Shown: positions 9,217 to 18,237, counted from the first letter of the stretch. The stretch: 64,000 bases of DNA from CAWCUU01 sp963798855 (GCA_963798855.1 CAWCUU010000002.1:1488001-1552000); one strand, 5' to 3'. Numbers and translations: made by a program. The notes: generated from the letters alone by a model not told the origin.

Positions 9217-10413
9217 TCATCTGCGCGATCTCTCTTCCCGGCGATGGATCGTGTAGTCCACGACGTATTCGACTCCGAGCGAGTCCTGCTCCAGCGTCAC
9301 GAAGGAGCCGTCCCGCGCGAACACGGCCGGGAAGGGCGCGTCGGGCCGTAGCGATCCGAGGTAGGCTCCGTCGCCGTCGAAGACGTCGGTCGGGCCGGGC
9401 CTGCCGGGATCGGTGGTGCGCCGGCGTACCCACAGCTCGCCAGAGGGCGAGAGCGCCAGCCTCTCGATCAGCTGGAGCTCCGGCGCCATGCCCTGCTTCG
9501 CGAGGAAATCGTCCTCGTCGATCCCGCACCTCGTTCGGATGAGCGTCGGTCGAAGCAGCTTGTGCGCCTCGGCATCGTCGAGCGGGCGGGGACCGAACGG
9601 CCGCCGGATCTCCATGCGTTTGGCGCCGAGCACCTCGACCGTGTAACCGGCCGTTCCGTTTACGGCGACGCCCCACGGAGCGGCGGACCAGATCAGCTCG
9701 GGCGAGCCGACGGGCCAGAGATGGACGCTCACCCGCGTCCCGCAATCGTCGAAGCGGATCACGCGCTCCCCGCCAATGTTGCTTTCGTAGACGCTCGACG
9801 TGTCCGCTCCCGAGGCGCTCAGCAGCGCGAGCGTGCTGGAATCGGCACCGGCCTGCACGACAGGGAAGTACCACCCATCGGGCCCTACCCTGGTCGGACC
9901 CACGTATCCGATCGCCCAGATCTCGATCGGCCGCGTCCACAGCGGCTCGCCCGCTGCGCTGAACGCGAGCAGCGATCGACGAGTGCCCTCGAGCACGAAC
10001 GTGGAATCGGCACTCGCCCACAGCTCGTGTGGCCTGCGCAGCTCGAACGGTCCATCGCCGTCGTGCCCGAAACGCGAAACGATCCGCCCTGTCGCGAAAT
10101 CGACGACGAGGACGCGGTGGTTGCCGGCGTCGAGGACGTAGAGGCGCCCGCCCGCAGCGGCCAGGCCCATCTCGGTGACGCCGAACAGCGCGTCCGGCCC
10201 GTCCAGCGATCCGAGGCGCCACACCTCCTCGATTCTCCACTCCAACGGATGGTCGACCGTGTCGCTGCGGACGACTTCGACGCCATCGACGGTGTCGCGC
10301 TCGACGACGACGCCGGCACCTGGCCGCGCGCCCTTGCAATCGATCGCGGACATTGCCGCGGCCTGGCATGCGCTCCACACCACGATCCGCCAAAGCGTCG
10401 ATCCGGCACGCAT
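9217..10413 (-). CDS. 6-bladed beta-propeller lipoprotein-like protein
   Basis: 398 residues from an ATG at 10413. A short hydrophobic N-terminus (LWRIVVWSACQAAAMSAIDC) suggests export. The body has repeated NHL/6-bladed propeller signatures: GRLYVLDAGNHRVLVVDFATGRIVSRFGHDGDGPFE, later LSPSGELWVRR and FDGDGAYLGSLR. This matches the 6-bladed beta-propeller proteins common in Gemmatimonadota and Bacteroidota, whose function is unknown but which may bind ligands at the cell surface. The gene is isolated: a tandem repeat array lies upstream and a remnant region downstream. Confidence 0.75.
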   Translation of the reverse strand: MRAGSTLWRIVVWSACQAAAMSAIDCKGARPGAGVVVERDTVDGVEVVRSDTVDHPLEWRIEEVWRLGSLDGPDALFGVTEMGLAAAGGRLYVLDAGNHRVLVVDFATGRIVSRFGHDGDGPFELRRPHELWASADSTFVLEGTRRSLLAFSAAGEPLWTRPIEIWAIGYVGPTRVGPDGWYFPVVQAGADSSTLALLSASGADTSSVYESNIGGERVIRFDDCGTRVSVHLWPVGSPELIWSAAPWGVAVNGTAGYTVEVLGAKRMEIRRPFGPRPLDDAEAHKLLRPTLIRTRCGIDEDDFLAKQGMAPELQLIERLALSPSGELWVRRRTTDPGRPGPTDVFDGDGAYLGSLRPDAPFPAVFARDGSFVTLEQDSLGVEYVVDYTIHRREERSRR

Positions 10414-10603
10414 GGATTCCGTGCGACTCCGGTTCGGTACGGTGCCGCCTGCGGACGACCCTGCACCCTAAATGCCGCTCGAGTCCGGATCGTTACACCA
10501 TGCCGGAAACCGCGTCGTGGCGGCGGGCGCCCCCCCTTTCCGCCCGGCGGCCGTCGCTAGACGTGCAGATCCGCCACTCGTCAGCCTGAGCGAAGCCTCC
10601 TGA

Positions 10604-10720
10604 CCTGACCAGCCTGACCAGCCTGACTAGCCTGACCAGCCTGACCAGCCTGACTAGCCTGACCAGCCTGACCAGCCTGACCAGCCTGACTAGCCTGACT
10701 AGCCTGACTAGCCTGACTAG
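10604..10720 (+). repeat. Thirteen-copy 9-bp tandem repeat CCTGACYAG
   Basis: Thirteen perfect-length 9-base units occupy 117 bases, each CCTGACCAG or CCTGACTAG, with C/T the only variable position. The surrounding region 10414-10759 contains no gene. The array sits 40 bases upstream of a methyltransferase start on the plus strand; read on the minus strand it would encode an LVR tripeptide repeat, which is not considered a real gene. Confidence 0.95.
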
Positions 10721-10759
10721 CCTTATCTCTCCGCACCCCTCTACAAAGGATGCGCAAAA

Positions 10760-11350
10760 ATGCCCGGCTCTCTTCTGCAACGCCTCAGGTTCGCCCTCAT
10801 GTACCGCTTCGGCTTCACGCCCTGGGACGGGCACCCGATCCCGGCGCCGGTGCGCGAGGCCGCCGGGGCGACGCCGAAGGGACGCGCGCTCGACGTCGGC
10901 TGCGGCACCGGCGACACCGCGATCTTCCTCGCGGAGAACGGCTGGGACGTGGTCGGCGTGGACTTCGTGCAGCGCGCGCTCGACCAGGCGGCCGCGAAGG
11001 CGGAGGTCGCCGGCGCCCGCGTCCGCTTCGTCCGTGGCGACGTCGCGCGGCTCGACGAGCTGGGCATCGGCGAGGACTTCCGGCTGATCGTCGACAGCGG
11101 CCTGCTGCACGGCCTCGCCGACGACGTCCGCGACGCCTACGTCCGCCACCTCGCCGCTCTCGCGGCGCCGGGCGCGACGCTGATCGTCGGCGCGTTCCCG
11201 ACGGGCGGCGAGCGGCCCCGCGGCATCGATCGCGACGAAGTGGAGCGCCGCTTCCGCGACGAATGGGACCTCGTCGCGGCCGACACCGAGGAGGGGATCT
11301 CGAGTCAGGCGCAGCGCGAGATCGTGCTCTACGAGCTGAGGCGCCAGTAG
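10760..11350 (+). CDS. Class I SAM-dependent methyltransferase
   Basis: 196 residues. Motif I is ALDVGCGTGD (44-53), the acidic end of beta 2 is VVGVDF, and motif II/III regions follow (RFVRGDVARL, LIVDSGLLHGL). The size and the N-terminal W/P segment (FTPWDGHPIP) resemble the thiopurine methyltransferase-like subgroup that methylates small molecules. The substrate is not indicated by neighbours. An AAAGGAT sequence about eight bases upstream serves as ribosome site. It is transcribed toward the TonB-family gene. Confidence 0.85.
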   Translation: MPGSLLQRLRFALMYRFGFTPWDGHPIPAPVREAAGATPKGRALDVGCGTGDTAIFLAENGWDVVGVDFVQRALDQAAAKAEVAGARVRFVRGDVARLDELGIGEDFRLIVDSGLLHGLADDVRDAYVRHLAALAAPGATLIVGAFPTGGERPRGIDRDEVERRFRDEWDLVAADTEEGISSQAQREIVLYELRRQ

Positions 11351-11370
11351 CGCGAGGACGCCACGGCGAC

Positions 11371-11391
11371 GGTCCTCGCCAAAAGAGGACC
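11371..11391 (+). terminator. Hairpin between convergent genes (possible terminator)
   Basis: GGTCCTC and GAGGACC form a perfect 7-bp stem with a GCCAAAA loop, 20 bases after the methyltransferase stop and before the convergent TonB-family gene. There is no T-tract, so intrinsic termination is uncertain. Confidence 0.4.
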
Positions 11392-11471
11392 CCGGCCATA
11401 CGTGGTCCCCAGCTCGTCGACGCGCTCCACGCGCCGGCCAGCTCGATTACCGCCGTTGGAGACCGCGTACG

Positions 11472-12279
11472 CTATCGCACCACGCCGAGACTGAGCGGCA
11501 TTGTCGTCCACAGGGCCACGGCGTGACCCCGCACGCGGGCGGGCGTGAACGTCATATGTCGCGCCACTTCCAGCGACGCCGCATCCAGTTTCTCGCTTCC
11601 GCTCGGCCGATCCACCAGTACGTTGAGGACCCGCCCGGTTTCATCCACGAAGAGCGCGACAATGGTGGTGCCGGTGGCGGTCGAATCGCGCAGGAGGGGA
11701 TGGGTACACCCTGCTCAGTCGCTCCGCGACTTCCTTGCGGTTCGCAATGTCTGGCTTATCAAAGGTAGTCGAGTCCGGAGGGGCCGCGGGTGCGCTCGCT
11801 CTCGAGGCGGGCACGCCGCTGACGCCGCCCTCCTTCTCCTTCAGCTCGGTAGCCCCTTCACGCTGCACCGACAAAGTGACCCGACGGGTCGCGCATGCCA
11901 TCTCCGTCGTCGTACGCGCGGGTAACGCGCGACCCCGGCCGAGCGTGGCCGCGCGCTCGCTGAGGACGGCGATCGCCGCTGCGCGGCAGCCGCCCACGGT
12001 CGCCACCGCAGAGCGATCGAGGCAGGAGACGCGCAGCGGCGAGTCCTTCTTTGAGCACGTCGCCCACTCCAGCCGGGCCGGCACGGCGGCCTTTGCCTCG
12101 GCGTACTCCGCTTCCGTCACGTCGTACCGCACCGCCCACGTCCGACCCAGCTCCTCGGCCTGCCGCCGCATGGCCTCCGCAGCGGCGGCGGGGTCGCTCT
12201 CCTGGGCGCCCGCGCGCAGGGGGGCCAGACCCCCGAGAGCCAGCGCGATCACCACGATACGCCACCTCATCGCCCGCAT
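11472..12279 (-). pseudogene. TonB-family protein, frameshifted
   Basis: The ATG at 12279 (or 12270) starts a signal peptide (IVVIALALGGLAPLRAGAQE). A helical, Cys-containing domain follows to about residue 195, ending NRKEVAERLSRVYP. The C-terminal TonB domain is intact but in another frame: LLRDSTATGTTIVALFVDETG, LDAASLEVARHMTFTPA and VALWTTMPLSLGVVR, ending at TAG 11472-11474. Removing the A at 11700 restores one ORF reading RVYPPLLRDS. The TonB_C fold couples inner-membrane energy to outer-membrane receptors, but the many small exported TonB_C proteins of this phylum have unknown partners. Probably an intact gene with an assembly insertion. Confidence 0.7.
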
Positions 12280-12687
12280 ATCGGACTCCGCGATTCCGCG
12301 ACGTGCCATCGCCCGGTCCGGGAAGGACCCCGGCCGGCCACGCGATCGTCGCGTTGAAAGAAATGCCGGCGGAGGCGATAGGGTTACAGGCTGCTCGAAC
12401 CGTCGACGCGCCGACGGCATCACCCGGGGTCGAGGCTGGAGCGATTGACCGGGGTAATCAACCGATGAATTCGTATCTCTGTTATCAACAATAGCTTACA
12501 ACACCGGCAGGTAGTTCTCATTGTCAATGGGTTGTATGCCATCGGCGAAGGAAGGTCTGCTCCGCGGGTCGACCATGCAACCAAAGGGTTGCGCTTCCGG
12601 CCCCCGTCGCCTATCGTTGGCACAATCGGACGGTTGCGCTTCGCCGCGACCGTCCTTCCGATCCTCCAGTGCAACGGGACATCACAC
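12280..12687 (+). other. 408-bp regulatory/intergenic region between divergent genes
   Basis: The region separates the TonB-family gene (minus) from the AHSA1-ArsR operon (plus). It contains a noticeably AT-richer stretch at about 12440-12540, the palindrome described at 12577, and a direct repeat GGTTGCGCTTC at 12587-12597 and 12632-12642. No coding frame looks real. Confidence 0.6.
12577..12592 (+). promoter_or_regulatory. Candidate ArsR operator upstream of AHSA1-ArsR operon
   Basis: A perfect inverted repeat GCAACC-AAAG-GGTTGC lies 96 bases upstream of the operon start. The right half plus flank (GGTTGCGCTTC) recurs at 12632-12642, giving a possible second half-site. The operon encodes an ArsR repressor, so autoregulation is the likely role; binding is inferred. 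Confidence 0.4.
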
Positions 12688-13140
12688 ATGATGACGACCG
12701 ATCGCATCGAGAAGAAGCTGCTGCTGCACGCGCCGCTCGGCAGGGTCTGGCGCGCGATCTCGGACTCCGCGGAGTTCGGGACGTGGTTCGGGGTCGAGTT
12801 CGACGCTCCGTTCGAGCCGGGCGCGGCCGTCCGGGCGCGATTCACGAGCCCGAAGTACGCGCACATGACGATGGACGTGATCGTCGAGCGGGTGGAGCCC
12901 GAGCGCTTGTTCTCCTATCGCTGGCACCCGTACGCCATCGATCCGGACGCCGACTACTCGGACGAGCCGACGACGCTGGTGGAGTTCCGCCTGGAGCAGG
13001 TGCCGGAGGGGACGCTGCTCACGGTGACCGAGTCCGGCTTCGACGCCATCCCGGCGGCGCGCCGCGACGAGGCGTTCCGCATGAACGAGAAGGGGTGGGC
13101 GGCGCAGGTGGAGAACGTTCGCCGGCATGTCGGCGGCTAG
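12688..13140 (+). CDS. AHSA1/SRPBCC-domain protein
   Basis: 150 residues with the Activator of Hsp90 ATPase homologue fold common in small bacterial stress proteins: IEKKLLLHAPLGRVWRAISD at the N-terminus, FGTWFGVEF, a W-H-P motif (SYRWHPYA) and a C-terminal helix (RRDEAFRMNEKGWAAQVENV). These proteins bind hydrophobic ligands in a deep pocket; no enzymatic role is established. The gene overlaps the following ArsR gene by 14 bases, so the two are one translational unit. ATGs at 12688 and 12691 are both possible starts. Confidence 0.85.
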   Translation: MMTTDRIEKKLLLHAPLGRVWRAISDSAEFGTWFGVEFDAPFEPGAAVRARFTSPKYAHMTMDVIVERVEPERLFSYRWHPYAIDPDADYSDEPTTLVEFRLEQVPEGTLLTVTESGFDAIPAARRDEAFRMNEKGWAAQVENVRRHVGG

Positions 13141-13471
13141 CGCGATCGGCGCGCGCGAGGTGCAGGACGCGGCGCCGCTGTTCGCCGCGCTCGGCGACGA
13201 GACGCGCCTGCGGCTGTTCGTCCGACTCGCTTCGGGCGGCCCGGGCACGACGACGGAGCTGAGCGAGAAGGCGGCTGTGTCGCGCCAGGCGATCTCGAAG
13301 CACCTGCAGGTGCTGTCGAGGGCGGGGCTCGTGCGCAGCGCCCGGCGAGGCCGGGAGCGGGTGTGGGACCTGGAGCCGCGACGGCTCGCCGACGCGCACG
13401 CGTACCTCGACCGCATCTCGCGGCAGTGGGACGAGGCGCTCGGCCGGCTCAAGGCGTTCGTGGAAGGGTAA
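13127..13471 (+). CDS. ArsR-family winged-helix regulator
   Basis: 114 residues. The HTH reads FAALGDETRLRLFVRLASGG...TTELSEKAAVSRQAISKHLQVLSRAGLV, followed by a wing with RRGRERVWDLEP. No metal-binding CxC motif is seen, so it is probably not a classical arsenic or zinc sensor. It belongs to the AHSA1-linked ArsR group (SdpR-like), and here it follows its AHSA1 partner, the reverse of the order seen at 45940-46278. Likely represses its own operon. Confidence 0.88.
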   Translation: MSAASAIGAREVQDAAPLFAALGDETRLRLFVRLASGGPGTTTELSEKAAVSRQAISKHLQVLSRAGLVRSARRGRERVWDLEPRRLADAHAYLDRISRQWDEALGRLKAFVEG

Positions 13472-13520
13472 GTTCGGAGTACGTTCGGTTTCGCTTGACG
13501 CTAGGGAGCGGAGGATCGCC

Positions 13521-14153
13521 ATGAGGATCGGAATCGTGGGCGCCGGCATGATCGGCTCGACGCTGGCGACGCTGTGGGCGGACGCCGGACACGAGGTCCG
13601 CGTCGCGTCGCGTCATCCCGACGAGCTCGGCGAGCTGATCGAACGCCTCGGCGGGAGGGGATCCGCCGGGACGCCCGAGAACGCGGCGGAGTTCGGGGAG
13701 GTGGTGATGCTGACGGTGCCGCTCAAGGCGATTCCCGATCTCGCGCCGACGCTCGCCTCGCTGCTGGCGGGGAAGGTCGTGCTCGATACCGGAAACGCTT
13801 ACGAAGAGCGCGACGGCGACGTCGCCGCCGAGGCGACGCGGCACCCGCAGGGCTCCGCCGGGTGGGCCGCCGCGATGTTCCCGGGCGCCCGCTGGGTCAA
13901 GGCGTTCAACACCGTCTACTACGCGACGCTCGAGGCCGAGGCCCATCGGGCGGGAGACCGCGTCGGCATCCCCCTCGCCGGCGACGATCCCGACGCGCTC
14001 GAGAGCGCCGCTCGGCTCGTGCGCGACGCCGGCTTCGATCCGGTCTTCGTGGGGCCGCTGTCGCGAGGGAAGGACTTCGAGCCGGGCACCCCGGTCTACA
14101 ACACCGGCATGAGCGGACGGGAGGTGCGGGAGGCGCTGGGCGTGGGGAGATAG
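13521..14153 (+). CDS. NADPH-dependent F420 reductase-like / NADP-binding oxidoreductase
   Basis: 210 residues. The N-terminal Rossmann motif is IGIVGAGMIGSTLA, with an arginine in beta 2 (VRVASRHP) suited to NADP(H). Later motifs are VVMLTVPLKAIPDL, VVLDTGNAY and WVKAFNTVY, typical of the F420:NADP oxidoreductase family (COG2085). Whether F420 is used is uncertain, since many bacterial members act on other substrates. It starts 49 bases after the ArsR gene behind a GGAG site and could be in the same transcript. Confidence 0.85.
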   Translation: MRIGIVGAGMIGSTLATLWADAGHEVRVASRHPDELGELIERLGGRGSAGTPENAAEFGEVVMLTVPLKAIPDLAPTLASLLAGKVVLDTGNAYEERDGDVAAEATRHPQGSAGWAAAMFPGARWVKAFNTVYYATLEAEAHRAGDRVGIPLAGDDPDALESAARLVRDAGFDPVFVGPLSRGKDFEPGTPVYNTGMSGREVREALGVGR

Positions 14154-14193
14154 CCGCTCGGCCGGCCGGCGTAACCGGCCTCTGCGCGTGCGT

Positions 14194-14682
14194 TCACGGG
14201 CCGACGTCGCCCCCGCCTCGGGAGCCGAGCCTCTTCCGGTAGCTGTGCTGCGTCTTCACGCGCGCGTAGCCCATCCCCTCGTAGAACGGGTGCGCCTCCG
14301 GACGGACGACGTTGCTGCGAACCGCCACTTCGCCGAGACCCCTGGCGGCGGCCCACGACTCGACCGCGTCGACCAGCAGACGCCCGATTCCCTGACGGCG
14401 ACGTCGCCCGTCCACCACCAGCCCGAGGATCTCGCAGCGGCGTCCGTATTCGAGGATCTCCAGCTCGGCGCAGTTCACCCAGCCGACCGGCTCGCCCGGT
14501 CCGGCCTCGGCGACGAGCACCGCCATGTCCTCCCGTCCGACGATCCGCTCCAGCCGCGTGCGAATGGCGTCGCTCTCGACCGGATACCCGAGCTGCGCGC
14601 TCAGCTCCGCCACTCGCGTCGCATCGGCGACGACCGCTTCGCGAACCGTGATCCGGCTGGCCTGCTTGGGCACGCCGCGCAT
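14194..14682 (-). CDS. GNAT-family N-acetyltransferase
   Basis: 162 residues. The fold signature is clear: ITVREAVVADATRVAELSAQLGYP at the N-terminus, AVLVAEAG..VGWVNC strand, and the acetyl-CoA-binding loop RRRRQGIGRLLVDAVE. The end FYEGMGYARVKTQHSYRK is typical of aminoglycoside/amine acetyltransferase-like GNATs. The closest gene is the GYD protein 41 bases upstream on the same strand. Substrate unknown. A longer in-frame upstream extension is rejected because it overlaps the GYD gene. Confidence 0.85.
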   Translation of the reverse strand: MRGVPKQASRITVREAVVADATRVAELSAQLGYPVESDAIRTRLERIVGREDMAVLVAEAGPGEPVGWVNCAELEILEYGRRCEILGLVVDGRRRRQGIGRLLVDAVESWAAARGLGEVAVRSNVVRPEAHPFYEGMGYARVKTQHSYRKRLGSRGGGDVGP

Positions 14683-14723
14683 CACATCGCCGGCGACGCG
14701 GGCACGGAGCTGTGCATCCGACG

Positions 14724-15044
14724 CTACTTGCCCGGTGCCCGGTAGTTCACCGTCTTCTTCGCCGCCTCGTCGATCTCCTCGGGCGAGATCAGCGGCGTGG
14801 TGCGCAGCTGGACGGCGCCGGACGCGTTGATCGCCATGCTGAGCGCCGCGGCCGTCGCCGCGTCCGGCACGTCGATGATGGAGTAGACGTCGCGCTTCCC
14901 GAACGCGTAGTAGAAGCATTCCATCCGGCCGCCCGCGGCCTTCACGATCTCCTCGACGCCCTTGCGGCGACCCGAGCCGCCTTCCTTCAACAGTCCTTTC
15001 GTCCCTTCGGCCGTGTACGACGCCTGGATCAGGTACTTCGGCAT
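14724..15044 (-). CDS. GYD-domain protein
   Basis: 106 residues starting MPKYLIQASYTAEGTKGLLKEGG behind a strong GGAGG site. The sequence GGRMECFYYAFGKRDVYSIIDVPD is the GYD core (COG4274), a ferredoxin-like fold of unknown function that is often found alone or with small stress enzymes. It is followed by the GNAT gene on the same strand. Confidence 0.85.
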   Translation of the reverse strand: MPKYLIQASYTAEGTKGLLKEGGSGRRKGVEEIVKAAGGRMECFYYAFGKRDVYSIIDVPDAATAAALSMAINASGAVQLRTTPLISPEEIDEAAKKTVNYRAPGK

Positions 15045-15367
15045 GAGTACCTCCCTGGGTTGGGTGAGCTTCGGATGTGCTACACATAGACGAGCCGGCC
15101 GGCGGTGGGCAATGGATTCGGGTAGCGTATGGGGCGGATTTCTGGCGTGAGCGCGGGGGCGGGCGACAAACAGTATTGATGCGTCCACCAGTCGGTTGCA
15201 TCGTTGAAGCGTCCGTCTCCCCGGCACTCCACTCTCCTGGAGAGAGGTTAGTCGGATCTCGGGTGTCGGGTGATCCCCGCATTTGGCGCTTGAATCGGAT
15301 ACGCAGCGTCGCAGCCGCGTCGGCACCCGGCCGTCCCGGCACGCCACCCTCGAGTGGGAGGGCCACA
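15045..15367 (+). other. 323-bp intergenic region between divergent genes
   Basis: No coding frame is convincing. It holds the promoters of the GYD gene (minus) and the beta-barrel gene (plus). A perfect palindrome CTCTCC-T-GGAGAG lies at 15232-15244. No known site is identified. Confidence 0.5.
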
Positions 15368-15983
15368 ATGCGCATCGCTCGCTGGATCGCTGTCACCGCA
15401 GTCGTCGCACTCGCGGCCGTGATCGTTCCCGAGCGCGCCGCAGCGCAGACGATCAACTTCATCGCCGGGCCGGTGCTCGCGAACATCTCGACGGACGACC
15501 CGGACTTCGAGAGCTCGGACGTGAAGGTCGGCTTCTTCGGCGCCGTCGGCACGAGCATCCAGGCTGGCCAGAGCCTCTTCGTCAGCCCGTACGTCGCCTA
15601 CGTCCAGAAGGGTGCGAAGTTCTCGGACGTGGACGCCACGCTCTCCTACGACTACATCGAGATCCCGGTCTTCCTGGGTCTCCGTTTCCCGGTCGGGGAA
15701 AGCGTGAGCGGCTCCGTGTTCGCGGGCCCGCAGGTCGGCTTCCAGATCAATGTGATGAGGACGGCTTCGACTGCAAGCGACGTGGACGGCCGAAAGAGCA
15801 CCGAGTTCGGCGTCGCCGGCGGGGTCGGGCTTCGGATTCCCGGTCGGCGAGACGGGGGCGCTGGGCGCCAGCGTCGGCGCCGACTTCGGCCTCACGGACC
15901 TGTTCGATACGGGCGGCGCGAGCTTCAAGACCCGCACGTATTTCCTGTCGATCGGCTACTCGGTCATCGTCGGCGGGAGGTAG
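15368..15983 (+). pseudogene. Outer-membrane beta-barrel protein (PorT/OmpX-like), frameshifted
   Basis: The ATG at 15368 opens a signal peptide (AVTAVVALAAVIVPERAAAQ). Strands follow: INFIAGPVLANIS, KVGFFGAVGTSIQ, LFVSPYVAYVQKGAKF, YIEIPVFLGLRFPVG, SVFAGPQVGFQINV. The same order defines PorT-type small barrels. After residue about 154 the coding moves to the next frame, ending SFKTRTYFLSIGYSVIVGGR with TAG at 15981-15983. Removing one G from 15827-15829 gives the continuous reading GGVGFGFPVGETGALGAS. Likely an intact gene with an inserted base. Role unknown. Confidence 0.72.
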
Positions 15984-16110
15984 GGCGCGGGCGAGCGCGG
16001 GGCCGGGCGCGCGGCGCGCGCGGCTCACGGCTCGTCGCGTTTGTCCATCCGTCGGCGGCGTCGGCCGCAGGTCGATGGGGCCGAGCCGATGCATGGACGA
16101 GGATGGGAAA

Positions 16111-17289
16111 ATGAGAATCGCCATAAACGGAATCGGCGTGGCGGGACCGACGCTGGCCTACTGGCTACGAGAGTACGGTCACGAGCCCGTGCTGTTCGAG
16201 AAGGCGCCGGCGTTGCGCACCGGAGGCTATCTCATCGACTTCTGGGGTCTCGGCTACGAGATCGCCGAGCGCATGGGGCTGATCCCCGCGCTGCGCGAAC
16301 GCTGCTACGAGATGGAGTTGATGCGCATGGTCGACGGCGCCGGTCGGCCGGAGGCGTCGGTGGACCTGGCGCCGATGCGCGAGGTCCTTCACGGCCGCTT
16401 CATCAGCATCGCTCGGGCCGACCTGGCCGCGGCGCTGTTCGGCGCCTGCGATGGCATTCCGGCCCATTTCGGTGTGCACATCTCGGGGATCGAGCCGGAC
16501 GGCGATGGAGTGGTCGCCACGCTCTCGGACGGGCGGCAGGAGCGCTTCGATCTCGTCTTCGGCGCCGACGGACTGCACTCGCACGTGCGGGCTCTGGCGT
16601 TCGGCCCCGAAGAGCGGTACGAGACGTTCCTGGACTGCTACATCGCGGCCTTCCGACTGAAGGGCTATCCGCACCGTGACGAGCTGACCTACGTCTCGCA
16701 CACGGTGCTCCGGCGGCAGGTCGCCCGTGTGACGCTGCATGGCGACGAGACCCTGGTGCTGCTCGTGTGCCGGGCGGAGCTCATCGATGGCGATCCGCCG
16801 CGCGACCGGCAGAAGGCGGCCCTGCGCCGCGCGTTCGGCGACATGGCCTGGGAGGTGCCCGACATTCTGGACCGCATGGACGGCGTCGACGACCTCTACT
16901 TCGATCGCGTCAGCCAGATCCACATCCCGCGCTGGAGCTCCGGCCGCGTGGCCCTGCTCGGTGACGCCGCAGCCTGCCCGTCCCTCCTCGCCGGAGAGGG
17001 CACCGGCCTGGCGATGCTGGAGGCCTACGTCATCGCCGGGGAGCTCCAGCGAGCCGGTGGCGACTTCACGAGGGCCCTCGCCGCGTACGACGCCCGGCTG
17101 CGCTCGTTCGTGACCGGGAAGCAGAAGGCGGCGCGACCGTTCCGAGGCTTCTTCGCCCCGGAGACCACGCTCGGGCTGAGAGTGCGCAGCGTCGCCATCC
17201 ACGCGCTCTCACTCCGGTTCCTCGCGAAGCCATTGCTCGCGCGCTCCCTGCGCGACGACCTGGAGCTGCCGCGGTACAGCGCGGCGTGA
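16111..17289 (+). CDS. FAD-dependent monooxygenase (PHBH/TetX-like)
   Basis: 392 residues. The FAD-binding Rossmann motif INGIGVAGPTLAYWL is at residues 4-18, the DG motif VFGADGLHSHVR near 150, and the second FAD motif VALLGDAAACPSLLAGEGTGLAM near 288. These are the three hallmarks of class A flavoprotein hydroxylases. The family hydroxylates aromatic or polyketide substrates; no pathway genes are next to it, so the substrate is open. The chosen ATG follows a GGATGGGAAA stretch; an in-frame upstream extension overlaps the barrel gene in another frame and is rejected. Confidence 0.88.
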   Translation: MRIAINGIGVAGPTLAYWLREYGHEPVLFEKAPALRTGGYLIDFWGLGYEIAERMGLIPALRERCYEMELMRMVDGAGRPEASVDLAPMREVLHGRFISIARADLAAALFGACDGIPAHFGVHISGIEPDGDGVVATLSDGRQERFDLVFGADGLHSHVRALAFGPEERYETFLDCYIAAFRLKGYPHRDELTYVSHTVLRRQVARVTLHGDETLVLLVCRAELIDGDPPRDRQKAALRRAFGDMAWEVPDILDRMDGVDDLYFDRVSQIHIPRWSSGRVALLGDAAACPSLLAGEGTGLAMLEAYVIAGELQRAGGDFTRALAAYDARLRSFVTGKQKAARPFRGFFAPETTLGLRVRSVAIHALSLRFLAKPLLARSLRDDLELPRYSAA

Positions 17290-17487
17290 ACGGGGGGTGC
17301 CGGCGTGGGCGCGACCCCCGCGGGCGCGACCCCCGCCGCACGTCCTCAGAGCGGCTTCGCGGCCGGCGCGCGCACGTCCGGCGCCCACGCGTGCCCGACA
17401 TCGACAGGGTCTGCAGGGAGCGAGTATCGTACTCCCGCGACCGCCGACCCCCGCAGTGCGCGGACCCGAAGCACGAGAGGGCAAAGC

Positions 17488-18237
17488 ATGGAAGCGATCC
17501 CACGGACTTCGCCTCGCGTCGTCGCCCCGAGCTTCCTGGCCAGGATGGTGGCCGTCTTCTATCTCGTCCTGCTGGGATCCGGGTTCGACATATTCTACGT
17601 CTTCCGCAAGCTGGTCGTGCGGGGCGACGTGGCCGCCACCGCGGCCAACATCCTCGCGCATCAATCGATGTTCCTGGCGGGCTTCGCCGCTGCGGCCATC
17701 GGCGTCGCGGCCTACCTCGTCGTGACGGCTCTCTTCTACCGCCTGTTCGAGCCGGTGAGCCGGACGCTCTCTCTCTGCGCGGCGTTCTTCAGCCTCACGG
17801 GATGCACCGTCCAGGCGTCCGCGCTCTTGTTTCATCTCGCGCCCTTGCTCGTGCTGAGTCCGGGCGCCGGCGACAGCGCGTACCTGAGCGTGTTCCAGCC
17901 GGCGCAGCTCCAGGCGCTGGCGCTCCTCTTTGTCAGGTCTTACGGGCAGGCCTACAACGTCAGCCTGGTGTTCTTCGGGTTCTACCTGCTCCAGATCGGC
18001 TATCTCACCGCGCGCTCGAGCTTCCTGCCCCGCTGGCTCGGCGTGATCGTGGCGGTGTTCGGCGTGGGTTGGCTCGCATACCTGTATCCGCCGCTCGCGC
18101 GCGCACTCTCCTCGTACATCGTGCTTGCCAGCCTCGGCGAAGTGATGCTGGTCGTGTGGCTCGGGGTGAAGGGGGTGGACGACGAGCGCTGGCAGGAGCA
18201 GGCCGCTACGGCAGCGGGGAAGGGGCTGCTGCATTGA
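17488..18237 (+). CDS. DUF4386-type multi-pass membrane protein
   Basis: 249 residues with about six hydrophobic helices: LARMVAVFYLVLLGSGFDIFY, FLAGFAAAAIGVAAYLVVTALFY, LSLCAAFFSLTGCTVQASALLF, NVSLVFFGFYLLQIGYL, LGVIVAVFGVGWLAYLY and IVLASLGEVMLVVWLGVKG. The S-x-F-L-P-RWLG segment near residue 185 is typical of DUF4386. Function unknown. It sits between the FAD monooxygenase and a glycosyltransferase, all on the plus strand. Confidence 0.75.
   Translation: MEAIPRTSPRVVAPSFLARMVAVFYLVLLGSGFDIFYVFRKLVVRGDVAATAANILAHQSMFLAGFAAAAIGVAAYLVVTALFYRLFEPVSRTLSLCAAFFSLTGCTVQASALLFHLAPLLVLSPGAGDSAYLSVFQPAQLQALALLFVRSYGQAYNVSLVFFGFYLLQIGYLTARSSFLPRWLGVIVAVFGVGWLAYLYPPLARALSSYIVLASLGEVMLVVWLGVKGVDDERWQEQAATAAGKGLLH

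Noticed and set aside
10604..10720. CRISPR array or LVR-repeat protein
   Set aside because: Units are 9 bases with no spacers, so it is not CRISPR. The LVR-repeat ORF on the minus strand has no start context or family and arises from the repeat alone.
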